In this document: in pieces, positions 1-5,815 of the stretch | Layout: each line of letters opens with the position of its first letter | Numbering within the stretch: position 1 is the stretch's first letter | Program-made: the position numbers and the translations under genes | DNA from: an uncultured Lachnospiraceae bacterium | GTDB lineage: Bacteria > Bacillota > Clostridia > Lachnospirales > Lachnospiraceae | NCBI GenBank assembly: GCA_947176785.1 | Contig: CAMWSA010000123.1 | Location: 1-9,611 of the forward strand | Reading direction: 5' to 3' | Length of the DNA stretch: 9,611 bases | Notes under the pieces: generated by a model | What the model saw: the letters and a program-made list of their open reading frames with translations, nothing else | Database searches by the model: none | Told to the model about the DNA's origin: nothing

Positions 1-423
1 CGCTATGTGTTGGAGCGGATGAAGGAGCTCGGCGCGAGCCTGGGGGGAGAGCAGTCGGGGCATGTGATTTTTCTGGATGAAAATACCACGGGGGATGGGC
101 TTCTCAGTGCGCTGCACCTTCTACAGGTGATGGTGGAGACGGGAAAACCACTGTCGGAACTGGCACAGATCATGGAGGTTCTTCCCCAGGCCCTGGTCAA
201 TGCCAAGGTGGCCAACCACAAGAAGGAGCGCTATATGGAGTATCCGGAGATCGCCGAGGCCATTGCGGCGCTGGAGGAGAAGTTTGCGGGGGAGGGCAGG
301 GTGCTGATTCGTCCTTCCGGAACCGAGCCGTTGGTGCGGGTTATGATTGAGGGCAAGGATTATGAGGCCATCTGTGAAGAAGCCAGGGCGTTGGCAAAGC
401 TGATCCAGGACAGAATGTTTTGA
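1..423 (+). CDS. glmM: Phosphoglucosamine mutase, C-terminal part (5' end outside window)
   Basis: The enzyme converts glucosamine-6-phosphate to glucosamine-1-phosphate, the cytoplasmic step that feeds UDP-GlcNAc, peptidoglycan and surface glycan synthesis. The frame is open from base 1, so the gene begins upstream; 140 residues are visible. Near its start is LGGEQSGHVIF, the conserved sugar-binding EQSGH segment of domain 3 in alpha-D-phosphohexomutases, followed by TGDGLLSAL. Near the end is RPSGTEPLVRVM, the phosphate-binding loop of domain 4 (RPSGTEP). The family is about 450 residues long, so roughly the last third is present. The EQSGH plus RPSGTEPLVRVM combination and the following HPr gene favour GlmM over phosphomannomutase. 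No terminator is evident after the stop, so read-through into HPr, 149 bases away, is possible. Confidence 0.93.
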   Translation, partial: RYVLERMKELGASLGGEQSGHVIFLDENTTGDGLLSALHLLQVMVETGKPLSELAQIMEVLPQALVNAKVANHKKERYMEYPEIAEAIAALEEKFAGEGRVLIRPSGTEPLVRVMIEGKDYEAICEEARALAKLIQDRMF

Positions 424-572
424 CGGATTATATACATCGTGTTTCCGGACATCGCAGCGCATAAACGGGAGATGAGAATTCGGGCGTATGAAAGGGCCGG
501 ATATACAGCATCGCCCTGTGTGCCTGTGGTATATGGGGAACATGCGAACTTAAAGCAGGAGGTATAAGTATT

Positions 573-836
573 ATGGTGAGCCAGAAGGTTACAATTAAGA
601 ATCCCACAGGTCTGCATCTGAGGCCGGCGGGAATACTGTGCAAGGAAGCGATGCAGTTCAAATCCCTGATTACCTTTCAGTTCCGGGACAGTACAGCCAA
701 TGCCAAGAGCGTACTGAGCGTGTTGGGTGCCTGTGTGAAATGTGGGGATGAGATCGAATTCACCTGCGAGGGGGAGGATGAACAAGAGGCTCTGAAAACC
801 CTGATAGGCGCAGTGGAAAGTGGGCTTGGAGAATAA
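573..836 (+). CDS. ptsH: HPr phosphocarrier protein of the sugar phosphotransferase system
   Basis: HPr is a small cytoplasmic protein that receives phosphate from PEP via Enzyme I on a histidine and passes it to sugar-specific EIIA domains. In Firmicutes it is also phosphorylated on Ser46 by HPr kinase to work with CcpA. The 87-residue length is normal. His15 lies in the segment TGLHLRPAG with Arg17 two residues on, and Ser46 follows Lys45 in NAKSVLSVLG, so both phosphorylation sites are present and a catalytically active HPr is expected. The ATG is preceded by AGGAGG (557-562) with a rather long 10-base spacer; no better start is available. Downstream lies a half copy of the long-hairpin repeat and then a terminator. 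HPr next to glmM is an arrangement I recall from Lachnospiraceae. Confidence 0.93.
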   Translation: MVSQKVTIKNPTGLHLRPAGILCKEAMQFKSLITFQFRDSTANAKSVLSVLGACVKCGDEIEFTCEGEDEQEALKTLIGAVESGLGE

Positions 837-840
837 GTAA

Positions 841-867
841 AGGAAAATCTAATCGTTCGCAAATATA
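841..867 (+). repeat. Half copy (one arm) of the long-hairpin element
   Basis: Read on the minus strand this stretch runs TATATTTGCGAACGATTAG followed by ATTTTCCT. It matches the outer arm of the elements at 1424 and 6634 (TATACTAACGAACGATAAG, then ATTTTCC) at most positions. The other arm and the loop are missing. It starts four bases after the HPr stop codon and abuts the terminator hairpin, so it looks like a remnant left by deletion of a full element. Confidence 0.6.
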
Positions 868-903
868 AAAGGGCCCATCCGTTGAGGGGATGGACTCTTT
901 TTT
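867..903. terminator. Bidirectional intrinsic terminator between convergent HPr and PAP2-like genes
   Basis: The arms AAAAGGGCCCATCC (867-880) and GGATGGACTCTTTT can pair over about 14 positions, allowing two G-U pairs. The loop is about eight bases and a run of T follows on the plus strand. The stop codon of the minus-strand gene (902-904) touches the distal end. The A run on the other side gives a T tract on the minus strand, so the same hairpin can serve both converging genes. Confidence 0.8.
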
Positions 904-1363
904 AAATAAACAGATAGAACAATGTGGCTACAAATACGCCCAGGATGGCACCCATCAGCACCTGAAAGGGCGTATGGCCGATAAATTCTTTCAGCTTGTC
1001 CTGGGCCGACAGTTCATCGCGCCCCATATCCTCGAAGATTTTGATGATATTGTTGAGCAGCTGGGCCTGGATGCCAGTCTCCCTGCGGACTCCGATGGCA
1101 TCGTACATGACGATGATAGCTAAGACCAGGGATATGGCAAAGGCGAAGCTGGCGGAGCCGTATTCCAGGTAGGTGGCCGTGACCAGGGCGCATACGGTGG
1201 CGGAATGGGAACTGGGCATACCGCCGCTTCCCACCAGACGCTCCGCCACGAATTTTTTTGTAAACAGAAGGTGGATCATTGTCTTGAGAACCTGGGCCAC
1301 CAGCCATCCCAGGGCAGCCGCCAGAAAAATATTGTTTTGAACTAATCCATTAAAAAAATCCAT
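902..1363 (-). CDS. Divergent PAP2 (DUF212/YuiD-like) membrane protein
   Basis: A 153-residue integral membrane protein of the 'divergent PAP2' family, related to B. subtilis YuiD (about 158 residues). It carries the signature GSGGMPSSHSATVCAL, equivalent to the SGH/PSxHS core of PAP2 phosphatases, then a central hydrophobic span (AFAISLVLAIIVMYD) and DAIGVRRETGIQAQLLN with the family-typical VR. Predicted spans lie near the N-terminus, the middle and the C-terminus. A start nine codons further upstream (1390) is possible, but that ATG overlaps a TATAAT box, while the ATG at 1363 has GAGG and AGGA just ahead of it, so I chose 1363. By analogy it may act on an undecaprenyl- or phospholipid-phosphate, but the substrate of this family is not established. 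It is transcribed alone, opposite to its neighbours. Confidence 0.88.
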   Translation of the reverse strand: MDFFNGLVQNNIFLAAALGWLVAQVLKTMIHLLFTKKFVAERLVGSGGMPSSHSATVCALVTATYLEYGSASFAFAISLVLAIIVMYDAIGVRRETGIQAQLLNNIIKIFEDMGRDELSAQDKLKEFIGHTPFQVLMGAILGVFVATLFYLFI

Positions 1364-1388
1364 GTTTCCTAACCTCATTTCCCTGTAC

Positions 1389-1417
1389 ATTATACACGAT
1401 TCTTTCTAAGATATCCA
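1389..1417 (-). promoter_or_regulatory. Sigma-A-type promoter for the PAP2-like gene
   Basis: On the minus strand there is a perfect TATAAT (1394-1389), a 17-base spacer, and TGGATA at the -35 position (1417-1412, four of six matches). Transcription would begin about 20 bases upstream of the chosen start codon at 1363. The long-hairpin element lies just upstream of this promoter. Confidence 0.6.
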
Positions 1418-1423
1418 GACCTT

Positions 1424-1524
1424 TATACTAACGAACGCTAAGATTTTCCTTCCTGCACGCCCCTACTGCAATATCGGGCAGTACGTGACGTGCAGGAAGG
1501 AAAATCTAACCGCTTGTGAGTATA
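1424..1524. repeat. Long-hairpin interspersed element, copy 1
   Basis: A 101-base imperfect palindrome between divergent genes. Its inner arms AGATTTTCCTTCCTGCACG (from about 1441) and CGTGCAGGAAGGAAAATCT are perfectly complementary. The outer arms (TATACTAACGAACG against CGCTTGTGAGTATA) are partly so, and both ends are TATA. The loop holds an inner palindrome around TACTGC...GCAGTA. It shares arms with the copies at 2588, 6634 and 6720. No ORF is present. It could be a MITE with TA-type ends or a structured interspersed repeat; as RNA it would form a very stable hairpin. Confidence 0.85.
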
Positions 1525-1567
1525 GTTGTTTTTTGCGTCCGATGCATCATCAAAGATGCGGAAGGTA

Positions 1568-1596
1568 TTGAAAACCCCAAAGAGATATGGTAATAT
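1568..1596 (+). promoter_or_regulatory. Sigma-A-type promoter for the GtrB-like gene
   Basis: TTGAAA (1568-1573), a spacer of exactly 17 bases and TAATAT (1591-1596) make a good vegetative promoter about 60 bases upstream of the start codon. It lies just right of hairpin element 1, so the gene is probably transcribed independently of what precedes it. Confidence 0.65.
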
Positions 1597-1655
1597 TTCT
1601 TTGATAAACGGAGAATACAGCCGGAGTGTTTTGACGAAGAGTGAGAGGAAAAAAG

Positions 1656-2585
1656 ATGTGTGTGTTGAGTGTGATCGTCCCTTGTTATAATGAGGAGGAG
1701 TCTGTTGCAGACTTTTATGCGGAGTTGATGAAGAATGAGGCTTTCTTGCGGGAAAAAGAACTGGAAATAGAGATTCTCTACATTGACGACGGTTCCCGGG
1801 ACAATACCGCGGCGGAAGTAAAAAAGCTGCGGGAGACGGACGGAAGGGTGCGTCTGATCTCCTTCTCACGGAATTTCGGCAAGGAGGCGGGCATGTACGC
1901 AGGACTGGAGAAGTCCCGGGGGGACTATGTGGTGCTGATGGATGTGGACTTGCAGGATCCTCCCTCGCTGCTGCCGGAGATGTACGCCTATATGGAGCAG
2001 GGGTATGACTCTGTGGCTACCAGGCGTGTCAGCCGCAAGGGAGAACCGCCGGTCCGCTCTTTTTTTGCCAGAATGTTTTACCGGCTGATGAAGCATATCT
2101 CCCGGACAGAGATCATGGACGGCGCCAGAGACTACCGGCTGATGACCCGCCAGATGGTGGATGCCATTTTGCAGATGCAGGAATACAATCGCTTTACCAA
2201 GGGCATCTACGGCTGGGTGGGCTTTAAGACCAAGTGGCTGGAATATGAGAATGTAGAGCGGGTCAAGGGGGAAACCAAATGGAATTTCTGGAAGCTGCTG
2301 ATCTATTCACTGGAGGGCATCACCGCCTTCTCCACGGTGCCCTTGAGCATTGCCTCCGTCATGGGGGTGCTGTTCTGTGTGCTGGCCTTTATACTGATTA
2401 TCTTTATCGTGGTACGCACCAGCATCTTCGGGGACCCGGTGTCAGGCTGGCCTTCCCTGGTGTGCATTATCTCTCTGATCAGCGGTGTGCAGCTGTTCTG
2501 CATGGGTATTATCGGCCAGTACCTGGCTAAGACCTATCTGGAGGTAAAAAGGCGTCCAATTTATATTGTGAGGGAGGAACTGTAG
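1656..2585 (+). CDS. GtrB/DPM1-like family 2 glycosyltransferase with C-terminal membrane anchor
   Basis: A 309-residue enzyme of the polyprenyl-phosphate glycosyltransferase type. Such enzymes move a sugar from a nucleotide donor onto undecaprenyl phosphate at the cytoplasmic membrane face. The N-terminal GT-A domain shows LSVIVPCYNEEE (4-15), the nucleotide-binding IDDGS (43-47) and DVDLQDPP (96-103), whose D-x-D binds the metal. RFTKGIYGWVGF and the GETKW motif are typical of GtrB/YkcC/CsbB relatives. Two hydrophobic spans follow (around FSTVPLSIASVMGVLFCVLAF and LVCIISLISGVQLF), and the protein ends in a basic tail. The start at 1656 has AGAGG seven bases upstream; a GTG at 1641 in the same frame is less likely. 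The sugar cannot be read from the sequence. Hairpin element 2 begins two bases after the stop. Confidence 0.9.
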   Translation: MCVLSVIVPCYNEEESVADFYAELMKNEAFLREKELEIEILYIDDGSRDNTAAEVKKLRETDGRVRLISFSRNFGKEAGMYAGLEKSRGDYVVLMDVDLQDPPSLLPEMYAYMEQGYDSVATRRVSRKGEPPVRSFFARMFYRLMKHISRTEIMDGARDYRLMTRQMVDAILQMQEYNRFTKGIYGWVGFKTKWLEYENVERVKGETKWNFWKLLIYSLEGITAFSTVPLSIASVMGVLFCVLAFILIIFIVVRTSIFGDPVSGWPSLVCIISLISGVQLFCMGIIGQYLAKTYLEVKRRPIYIVREEL

Positions 2586-2587
2586 GT

Positions 2588-2691
2588 TATACACACGAGC
2601 GCTGAAATTTTCCTTCCTGCGCGTCACATGCTGCCCGATTATGCAGCATGGGGCGTGCAGGAATTGGAAAATCTCAGCGCTCGTGTGTATA
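2588..2691. repeat. Long-hairpin interspersed element, copy 2
   Basis: A 104-base near-perfect palindrome. The outer arms TATACACACGAGCGCTGA and TCAGCGCTCGTGTGTATA are exactly complementary. The inner arms around ATTTTCC and CCTGC pair apart from a few bases, and the loop carries its own inverted repeat (ATGCTGCCCGAT...ATGCAGCAT). It starts two bases after the GtrB-like stop, so it could also end that transcript or protect its 3' end, although no long T tract follows. Its loop core is in the opposite orientation to that of copy 1. Confidence 0.88.
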
Positions 2692-2750
2692 TATACCCGT
2701 TATTTGTTGGTTTCCGTTGATATATGAAGATATTTGATAATAAAAATTAC

Positions 2751-2779
2751 TATACATTTTTCGACAGATATGATATGAT
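2751..2779 (+). promoter_or_regulatory. Candidate promoter of the Spo0A-domain gene with an internal 0A box
   Basis: TATACA (2751-2756), a 17-base spacer and TATGAT (2774-2779) form a moderate promoter; a second overlapping TATGAT is at 2769. Between the two boxes lies TTCGACA (2760-2766), the exact reverse complement of the Spo0A-binding core TGTCGAA. A site inside the spacer would suit repression. The -35 box is weak, so the promoter call is moderate. Confidence 0.45.
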
Positions 2780-2809
2780 TAGTGCAATCAATTACAGTAA
2801 GGGGCAGTA

Positions 2810-2816
2810 CTCGACA
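2810..2816 (-). promoter_or_regulatory. Second 0A-box-like site
   Basis: CTCGACA on the plus strand reads TGTCGAG on the minus strand, six of seven matches to the 0A core TGTCGAA. It lies 50 bases from the exact box at 2760-2766, in the same orientation, and 20 bases before the start codon of the Spo0A-domain gene. A single heptamer would be weak evidence; the pair in front of a Spo0A-type gene is more persuasive. Confidence 0.4.
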
Positions 2817-2835
2817 TGTGAAAGGGGAATTCATT

Positions 2836-3213
2836 ATGGACATATCTGCTGTAAAAGATTACGAACTGGAGTGCTATATCACGGAGATTATGCTGGATAT
2901 AGGTGTTCCTGCACATCTGAAAGGGTATCATTATCTGCGTGATGCCATCCTGCTTTCCGGCAGGGACATGGAGGTGGTGAGCAGCGTTACCAAATTGCTG
3001 TATCCTACCATTGCGAAACATTTTAAGACCACGGATCAGAAGGTCGAGCGGGCGATCCGCAATGCCATCGAAGTGTCTTGGACGAGGGGAAACGTCGAGA
3101 CCTTTGAAAAACTGTTTGGTTATTCCGCACAACAGGGCAAAAGCCGTCCGACAAACAGCGAATACATAGCCAGGATTGCAGACAAGATGCGCCTGGATAT
3201 GAAAGCGAGATAA
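2836..3213 (+). CDS. Stand-alone Spo0A C-terminal DNA-binding domain protein
   Basis: 125 residues that match the effector (sigma-4-like, helix-turn-helix) domain of the sporulation regulator Spo0A along nearly their whole length. Recognisable blocks are ITEIMLDIGVPAHLKGYHYL, the segment VTKLLYPTIAKHF, the recognition region KVERAIRNAIEVSWTRGN, and KLFGY...RPTNSEYIARIADKMRL. In Spo0A this domain follows a phosphoacceptor receiver domain; here there is no receiver domain and the ATG has its own ribosome binding site (AAAGGGG, seven bases ahead). An in-frame extension to 2782 lacks domain homology and a good RBS. The protein should bind 0A-type sites but cannot be switched by the usual aspartate phosphorylation. 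It sits between a glycosyltransferase and the polysaccharide cluster with its own terminator, so it is probably a monocistronic regulator. Confidence 0.9.
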   Translation: MDISAVKDYELECYITEIMLDIGVPAHLKGYHYLRDAILLSGRDMEVVSSVTKLLYPTIAKHFKTTDQKVERAIRNAIEVSWTRGNVETFEKLFGYSAQQGKSRPTNSEYIARIADKMRLDMKAR

Positions 3214-3271
3214 GTGGCCTGAATAAGTAATTGAGACAGTTTATTACTAATGAGTACTCCCCCTTACAGTT

Positions 3272-3300
3272 AAAAAGAGACTGAGACCGGTCTCTTTTTT
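3272..3300 (+). terminator. Intrinsic terminator after the Spo0A-domain gene
   Basis: AAAAAGAGAC (3272-3281) pairs perfectly with GTCTCTTTTT (3290-3299) around an eight-base loop, and the T run continues to 3300. It lies about 60 bases after the stop codon and separates the regulator from the polysaccharide cluster. Confidence 0.85.
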
Positions 3301-3302
3301 AG

Positions 3303-3332
3303 TTGTTCAAAGCAGGCAATATGTGGTATACT
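3303..3332 (+). promoter_or_regulatory. Extended -10 promoter of the polysaccharide cluster
   Basis: TGGTATACT at 3324-3332 is an extended -10 (TG-N-TATACT). A weak TTGTTC stands 18 bases upstream at 3303-3308; extended -10 promoters tolerate poor -35 boxes. It follows the terminator at 3272-3300 directly and precedes the leader repeat array, giving a leader of roughly 440 bases before the first start codon at 3777. Confidence 0.5.
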
Positions 3333-3387
3333 ACTTCCAGAGTATCTTGCAGAACAGAAGATCGGATGATTTTCATAACAGCATGTT

Positions 3388-3755
3388 TGCTGGCGGGGAA
3401 CACGAGGGGCTTTGAAACAGGGATGTGCGTTGGCAGGGAACATGCGGAACTCTAAAACAGCATGTTCCCGGAGAACTGGACGCCAGAAGCGGCCGGATAT
3501 CCATCGTCAGGGATGTACGTTGGCAGGGAACATGCGGAACTCTAAAACAGCATGTTCCCGGAGAACGCACGGATGGATAACTGGACGCCAGAAGCGGCCA
3601 GATATCCATCGTCAGGGATGTGCGTTGGCAGGGAACATGCGGAACTCTAAAACAGCATGTTCCCGGAGAACGCACGGATGGATAACTGGACGCCAGAAGC
3701 GGCCAGATATCCATCGTCAGGGATGTGCGTTGGCAGGGAACATGCGGAACTCTAA
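3388..3755 (+). repeat. Tandem array of 105-bp double-hairpin units in the operon leader
   Basis: Units begin with GGATGTGCGTTGGCAGGGAA at 3421, 3511 (one base changed), 3616 and 3721. The spacings are 90, 105 and 105 bases. The first unit lacks 15 bases present in the next two, and the fourth breaks off after about 35 bases near 3755. A decayed extra unit seems to precede the array (about 3388-3420). Each unit has hairpin A, GGGAACATGC...GCATGTTCCC, a perfect 10-bp stem with a 14-base loop (first copy 3436-3469). Full units also have hairpin B, GATGGATA...TATCCATC with an inner CTGG/CCAG and CGC/GCG stem (3572-3610 and 3677-3715). The 15-base gap of unit 1 removes the left arm of hairpin B. 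No gene is needed to explain this 560-base gap. Confidence 0.93.
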
Positions 3756-3776
3756 TAAGAAAGGGGCTGATGGGCA

Positions 3777-4790
3777 ATGATTATTTTGTTATGGCTGCTG
3801 CTGGCCCTGGTACCCTGGCTGATCGGGGCGGCAGTACAGACGGTGCTGCGCCGAAAGACCCAGGGCGTGGTTTATATGACGGATGCCTGGATTATCGGCG
3901 GCCTGTGCTGCATTGGCCTGGCGGAGGTGCTGCATCTGGCGGGTGCTTTTGGGCGTCTGCCTCTGGGCAGATTGACTTTGCTGTGGCATGGCGGCCTGGC
4001 GGCGCTGTGCCTGCCTTCCCTGGCACTGGTGGCGGGAGCCTGGCGCAGGCACAGGGAACGTTTCCGCATTCTGCCCCAGAAGGGCGGAAGCTTTGTGCTG
4101 CCCGGATTTTTTCTGTTGATGGTATTGCTTCAGGTCGTGTACGTGTACTGTATGCCGGCTATAACCGCTCCCGGGGATATCACGGTGGAGACACTGCGCA
4201 GCTTTCAGGCTGCGGACGGCATCTATCTGGTGAATCCTTTGACGGGACAGGCTTATACACAGGGTATTTCCATGCGTTACAGGCTCTTGGGCCTGCCTAC
4301 TCTGTATACCCTGATCGGATCTGGTTTTCCCGTGGACGGCAGTGTGCTGGTGCAGAACCTGATGCCGGTGGTGGTGCTGGCAGGGGCTTATATGGCATAT
4401 TACCGCATTGCCAGGCTGCTGTATGGGGACGATCTGAGAAAAAAATATCTGCTGATGATTCTGGTGGCCATGGTTTTCTGGTGTGGGGAAGGTGTGATCT
4501 GGCTGGACGGCTACGCCGCCCTGCACGGCGCATGGCTGGGAACTTCCATACGAAACCTGCTCCTGCTGCCCTATGCCCTTTCGCTGGGGCTTGAGAAGGA
4601 TTTGCGCCGTACCTGGCCGTGCATGGTCCTGTGTGTGCTGGCGGAGGCTTGTATCTGCATTACCTTCAACGGGTTGGGGATGTGCCTGCTGTTGCTGGCG
4701 GTGATGGGCGTGCTTCATAAAGTCAGCGTCAGCAGCCTGTACCGGCATCTGTCTTCCCGCATTTCCGAAAGAGGGGAGGAGCGGTCATGA
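3777..4790 (+). CDS. Multi-spanning membrane protein of the polysaccharide cluster
   Basis: 337 residues with about nine hydrophobic spans: near 1-22, 34-57, 67-88 and 106-126, then a long polar loop, and several more spans from about residue 190 onward. The loop after the fourth span holds GDITVETLRSFQAADGIYLV, with acidic residues soon after a membrane exit. That layout recalls GT-C membrane glycosyltransferases and polymerase-like proteins, but no diagnostic motif is visible and I do not recognise a named family. The ATG at 3777 follows AAAGGGG (3760-3766); an ATG at 3770 is in another frame. The last codons overlap the next gene (ATGA at 4787), so the two are translationally coupled and the products may work together in moving, polymerising or modifying glycan. 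Confidence 0.8.
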   Translation: MIILLWLLLALVPWLIGAAVQTVLRRKTQGVVYMTDAWIIGGLCCIGLAEVLHLAGAFGRLPLGRLTLLWHGGLAALCLPSLALVAGAWRRHRERFRILPQKGGSFVLPGFFLLMVLLQVVYVYCMPAITAPGDITVETLRSFQAADGIYLVNPLTGQAYTQGISMRYRLLGLPTLYTLIGSGFPVDGSVLVQNLMPVVVLAGAYMAYYRIARLLYGDDLRKKYLLMILVAMVFWCGEGVIWLDGYAALHGAWLGTSIRNLLLLPYALSLGLEKDLRRTWPCMVLCVLAEACICITFNGLGMCLLLLAVMGVLHKVSVSSLYRHLSSRISERGEERS

Positions 4791-5713
4791 GAGAACTTCT
4801 GCAAATTGCGTTTTACGGAGCGGGCAGCTATTTCCAGAGCAATCATACAGTGGTGCTGGTGCTTGGAATCCTGCTGTACTTCTCGGTGGCGGGAAAGACG
4901 CTTAAGCCCCGGGAAAAGCGGCTGCTGGCGGTGACGGCGGTACTGCTGCTGCTGGTACTGTTTCCCGGAAGCGCCGCCGGGTTGATGCTGTATCAAACCA
5001 GGTTCTACAGCTATCACTGGATCTGGAGCCTGGTGCCCACAACTCTGTGCATCGCCTGGGGCGGCACACGGCTTTTGTGGGAGTTGACCGGGCAGCAGCG
5101 CCGGGACGGCAAAGCGGCCCGGCGGCTGGCGGCGGGTATGGCGGTGCTGCTGGCGTTCCTGCTGCTCACGGGCAATATGGGGAATCTCCGCAGTGCCGAC
5201 AGAGAACAGGAATCGGCCCGGCAGGCGGCGGTTTACCTGGAGCAGCTGCCACAGGCCGGGGAGGCGCTGCTTTGGGCTCCCCGGCCCGTACTGGAGGCCG
5301 TCCGTAGACATAGCGGTGAGATACGGCTGTTGTATGGCCGGAACATGTGGGAGCCGGAGGCGGCAGCCTATGCCTATGACACTTATCCCATGGAGCAGCA
5401 GCGTCTGTTTGACTGGATGGAAACCATAGAGAAGGGAGACGCCTATGAAATGCCCCTGGGACTGAGGATCTACCTGGAGGATGTGGCGGCAGTCTGGGAG
5501 GACGGCCGGGAGCAGGGCAGCCAGGTTCTGGCGGACGCCTATATGCTGCAGCTGGCGGCCCGGCAGGGTTCACGGCTGTGGGTATTCCCGGATCAGGCCA
5601 CGGAGCGTGTTGCCCTGGCCTGCGGGCAGATGTGGGAGGAATATGGCCTGCGGGCAAAGATGCTGGGGGAAATGGCAGGATACACGGTTTGGAACTGCGA
5701 GGAATGCCTTTAA
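4787..5713 (+). CDS. Membrane protein with C-terminal soluble domain, coupled to the preceding gene
   Basis: 308 residues. The N-terminal half has about four hydrophobic spans (around VVLVLGILLYFSVAG, LLAVTAVLLLLVLF, WIWSLVPTTLCIAWGG and AAGMAVLLAFLLLTG). The C-terminal half, from about residue 140, is soluble and acidic (EQLPQAGEALLWAPRPVLEA, later LGLRIYLEDVAAVWEDG). I do not recognise the family. The start codon overlaps the stop of the upstream gene (ATGA) and has GGAGGAG just ahead, so this is a genuine second gene and not a sequencing frameshift. Even so, the pair together (about 645 residues) resembles one large GT-C-type membrane protein plus a C-terminal domain, split in two. Confidence 0.8.
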   Translation: MRELLQIAFYGAGSYFQSNHTVVLVLGILLYFSVAGKTLKPREKRLLAVTAVLLLLVLFPGSAAGLMLYQTRFYSYHWIWSLVPTTLCIAWGGTRLLWELTGQQRRDGKAARRLAAGMAVLLAFLLLTGNMGNLRSADREQESARQAAVYLEQLPQAGEALLWAPRPVLEAVRRHSGEIRLLYGRNMWEPEAAAYAYDTYPMEQQRLFDWMETIEKGDAYEMPLGLRIYLEDVAAVWEDGREQGSQVLADAYMLQLAARQGSRLWVFPDQATERVALACGQMWEEYGLRAKMLGEMAGYTVWNCEECL

Positions 5714-5815
5714 TGAACTTTGCGGGATTTGATGTGAGTAGACTCATGGCGGCTATACGGAGGACGGGAGAAATCTGATTTGCGTGCCCGCCGGGGCCGG
5801 CAGGTGGGAGTTAGC

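Noticed and set aside
1390..1416. Possible further decayed arm of the long-hairpin element (TATACACGATTC...CTAAGATATCC)
   Set aside because: Similarity is limited to the two ends and needs an offset in the middle; it overlaps the promoter of the PAP2-like gene and can be explained without a repeat.
3301..3776. Riboswitch or EAR-type antitermination element in the leader
   Set aside because: No conserved riboswitch core is recognisable and no terminator follows the array; the visible structure is the tandem hairpin repeat itself.
3373..3777. Minus-strand protein of 134 residues across the leader array
   Set aside because: It is open only because the unit length is a multiple of three and stop-free in several frames. 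It has no RBS support and no recognisable domain, and it lies opposite the operon leader.
3789..4748. Long minus-strand reading frame (319 codons) opposite the membrane protein gene
   Set aside because: Composition is rich in Gln, His and Pro, typical of the complement of a GC-rich leucine-heavy membrane gene; the plus strand has a clear RBS, membrane spans and gene overlap.
4700..4800. Frameshift splitting one membrane protein gene in two
   Set aside because: The second gene has its own strong GGAGGAG site and an ATGA overlap, the usual layout of two coupled genes. Fused homologues elsewhere remain possible.
5713..5778. Twenty-one-codon ORF overlapping the stop of the second membrane protein gene
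   Set aside because: It begins in the TAATGA overlap but has no good RBS or recognisable features; too short to call without conservation data.
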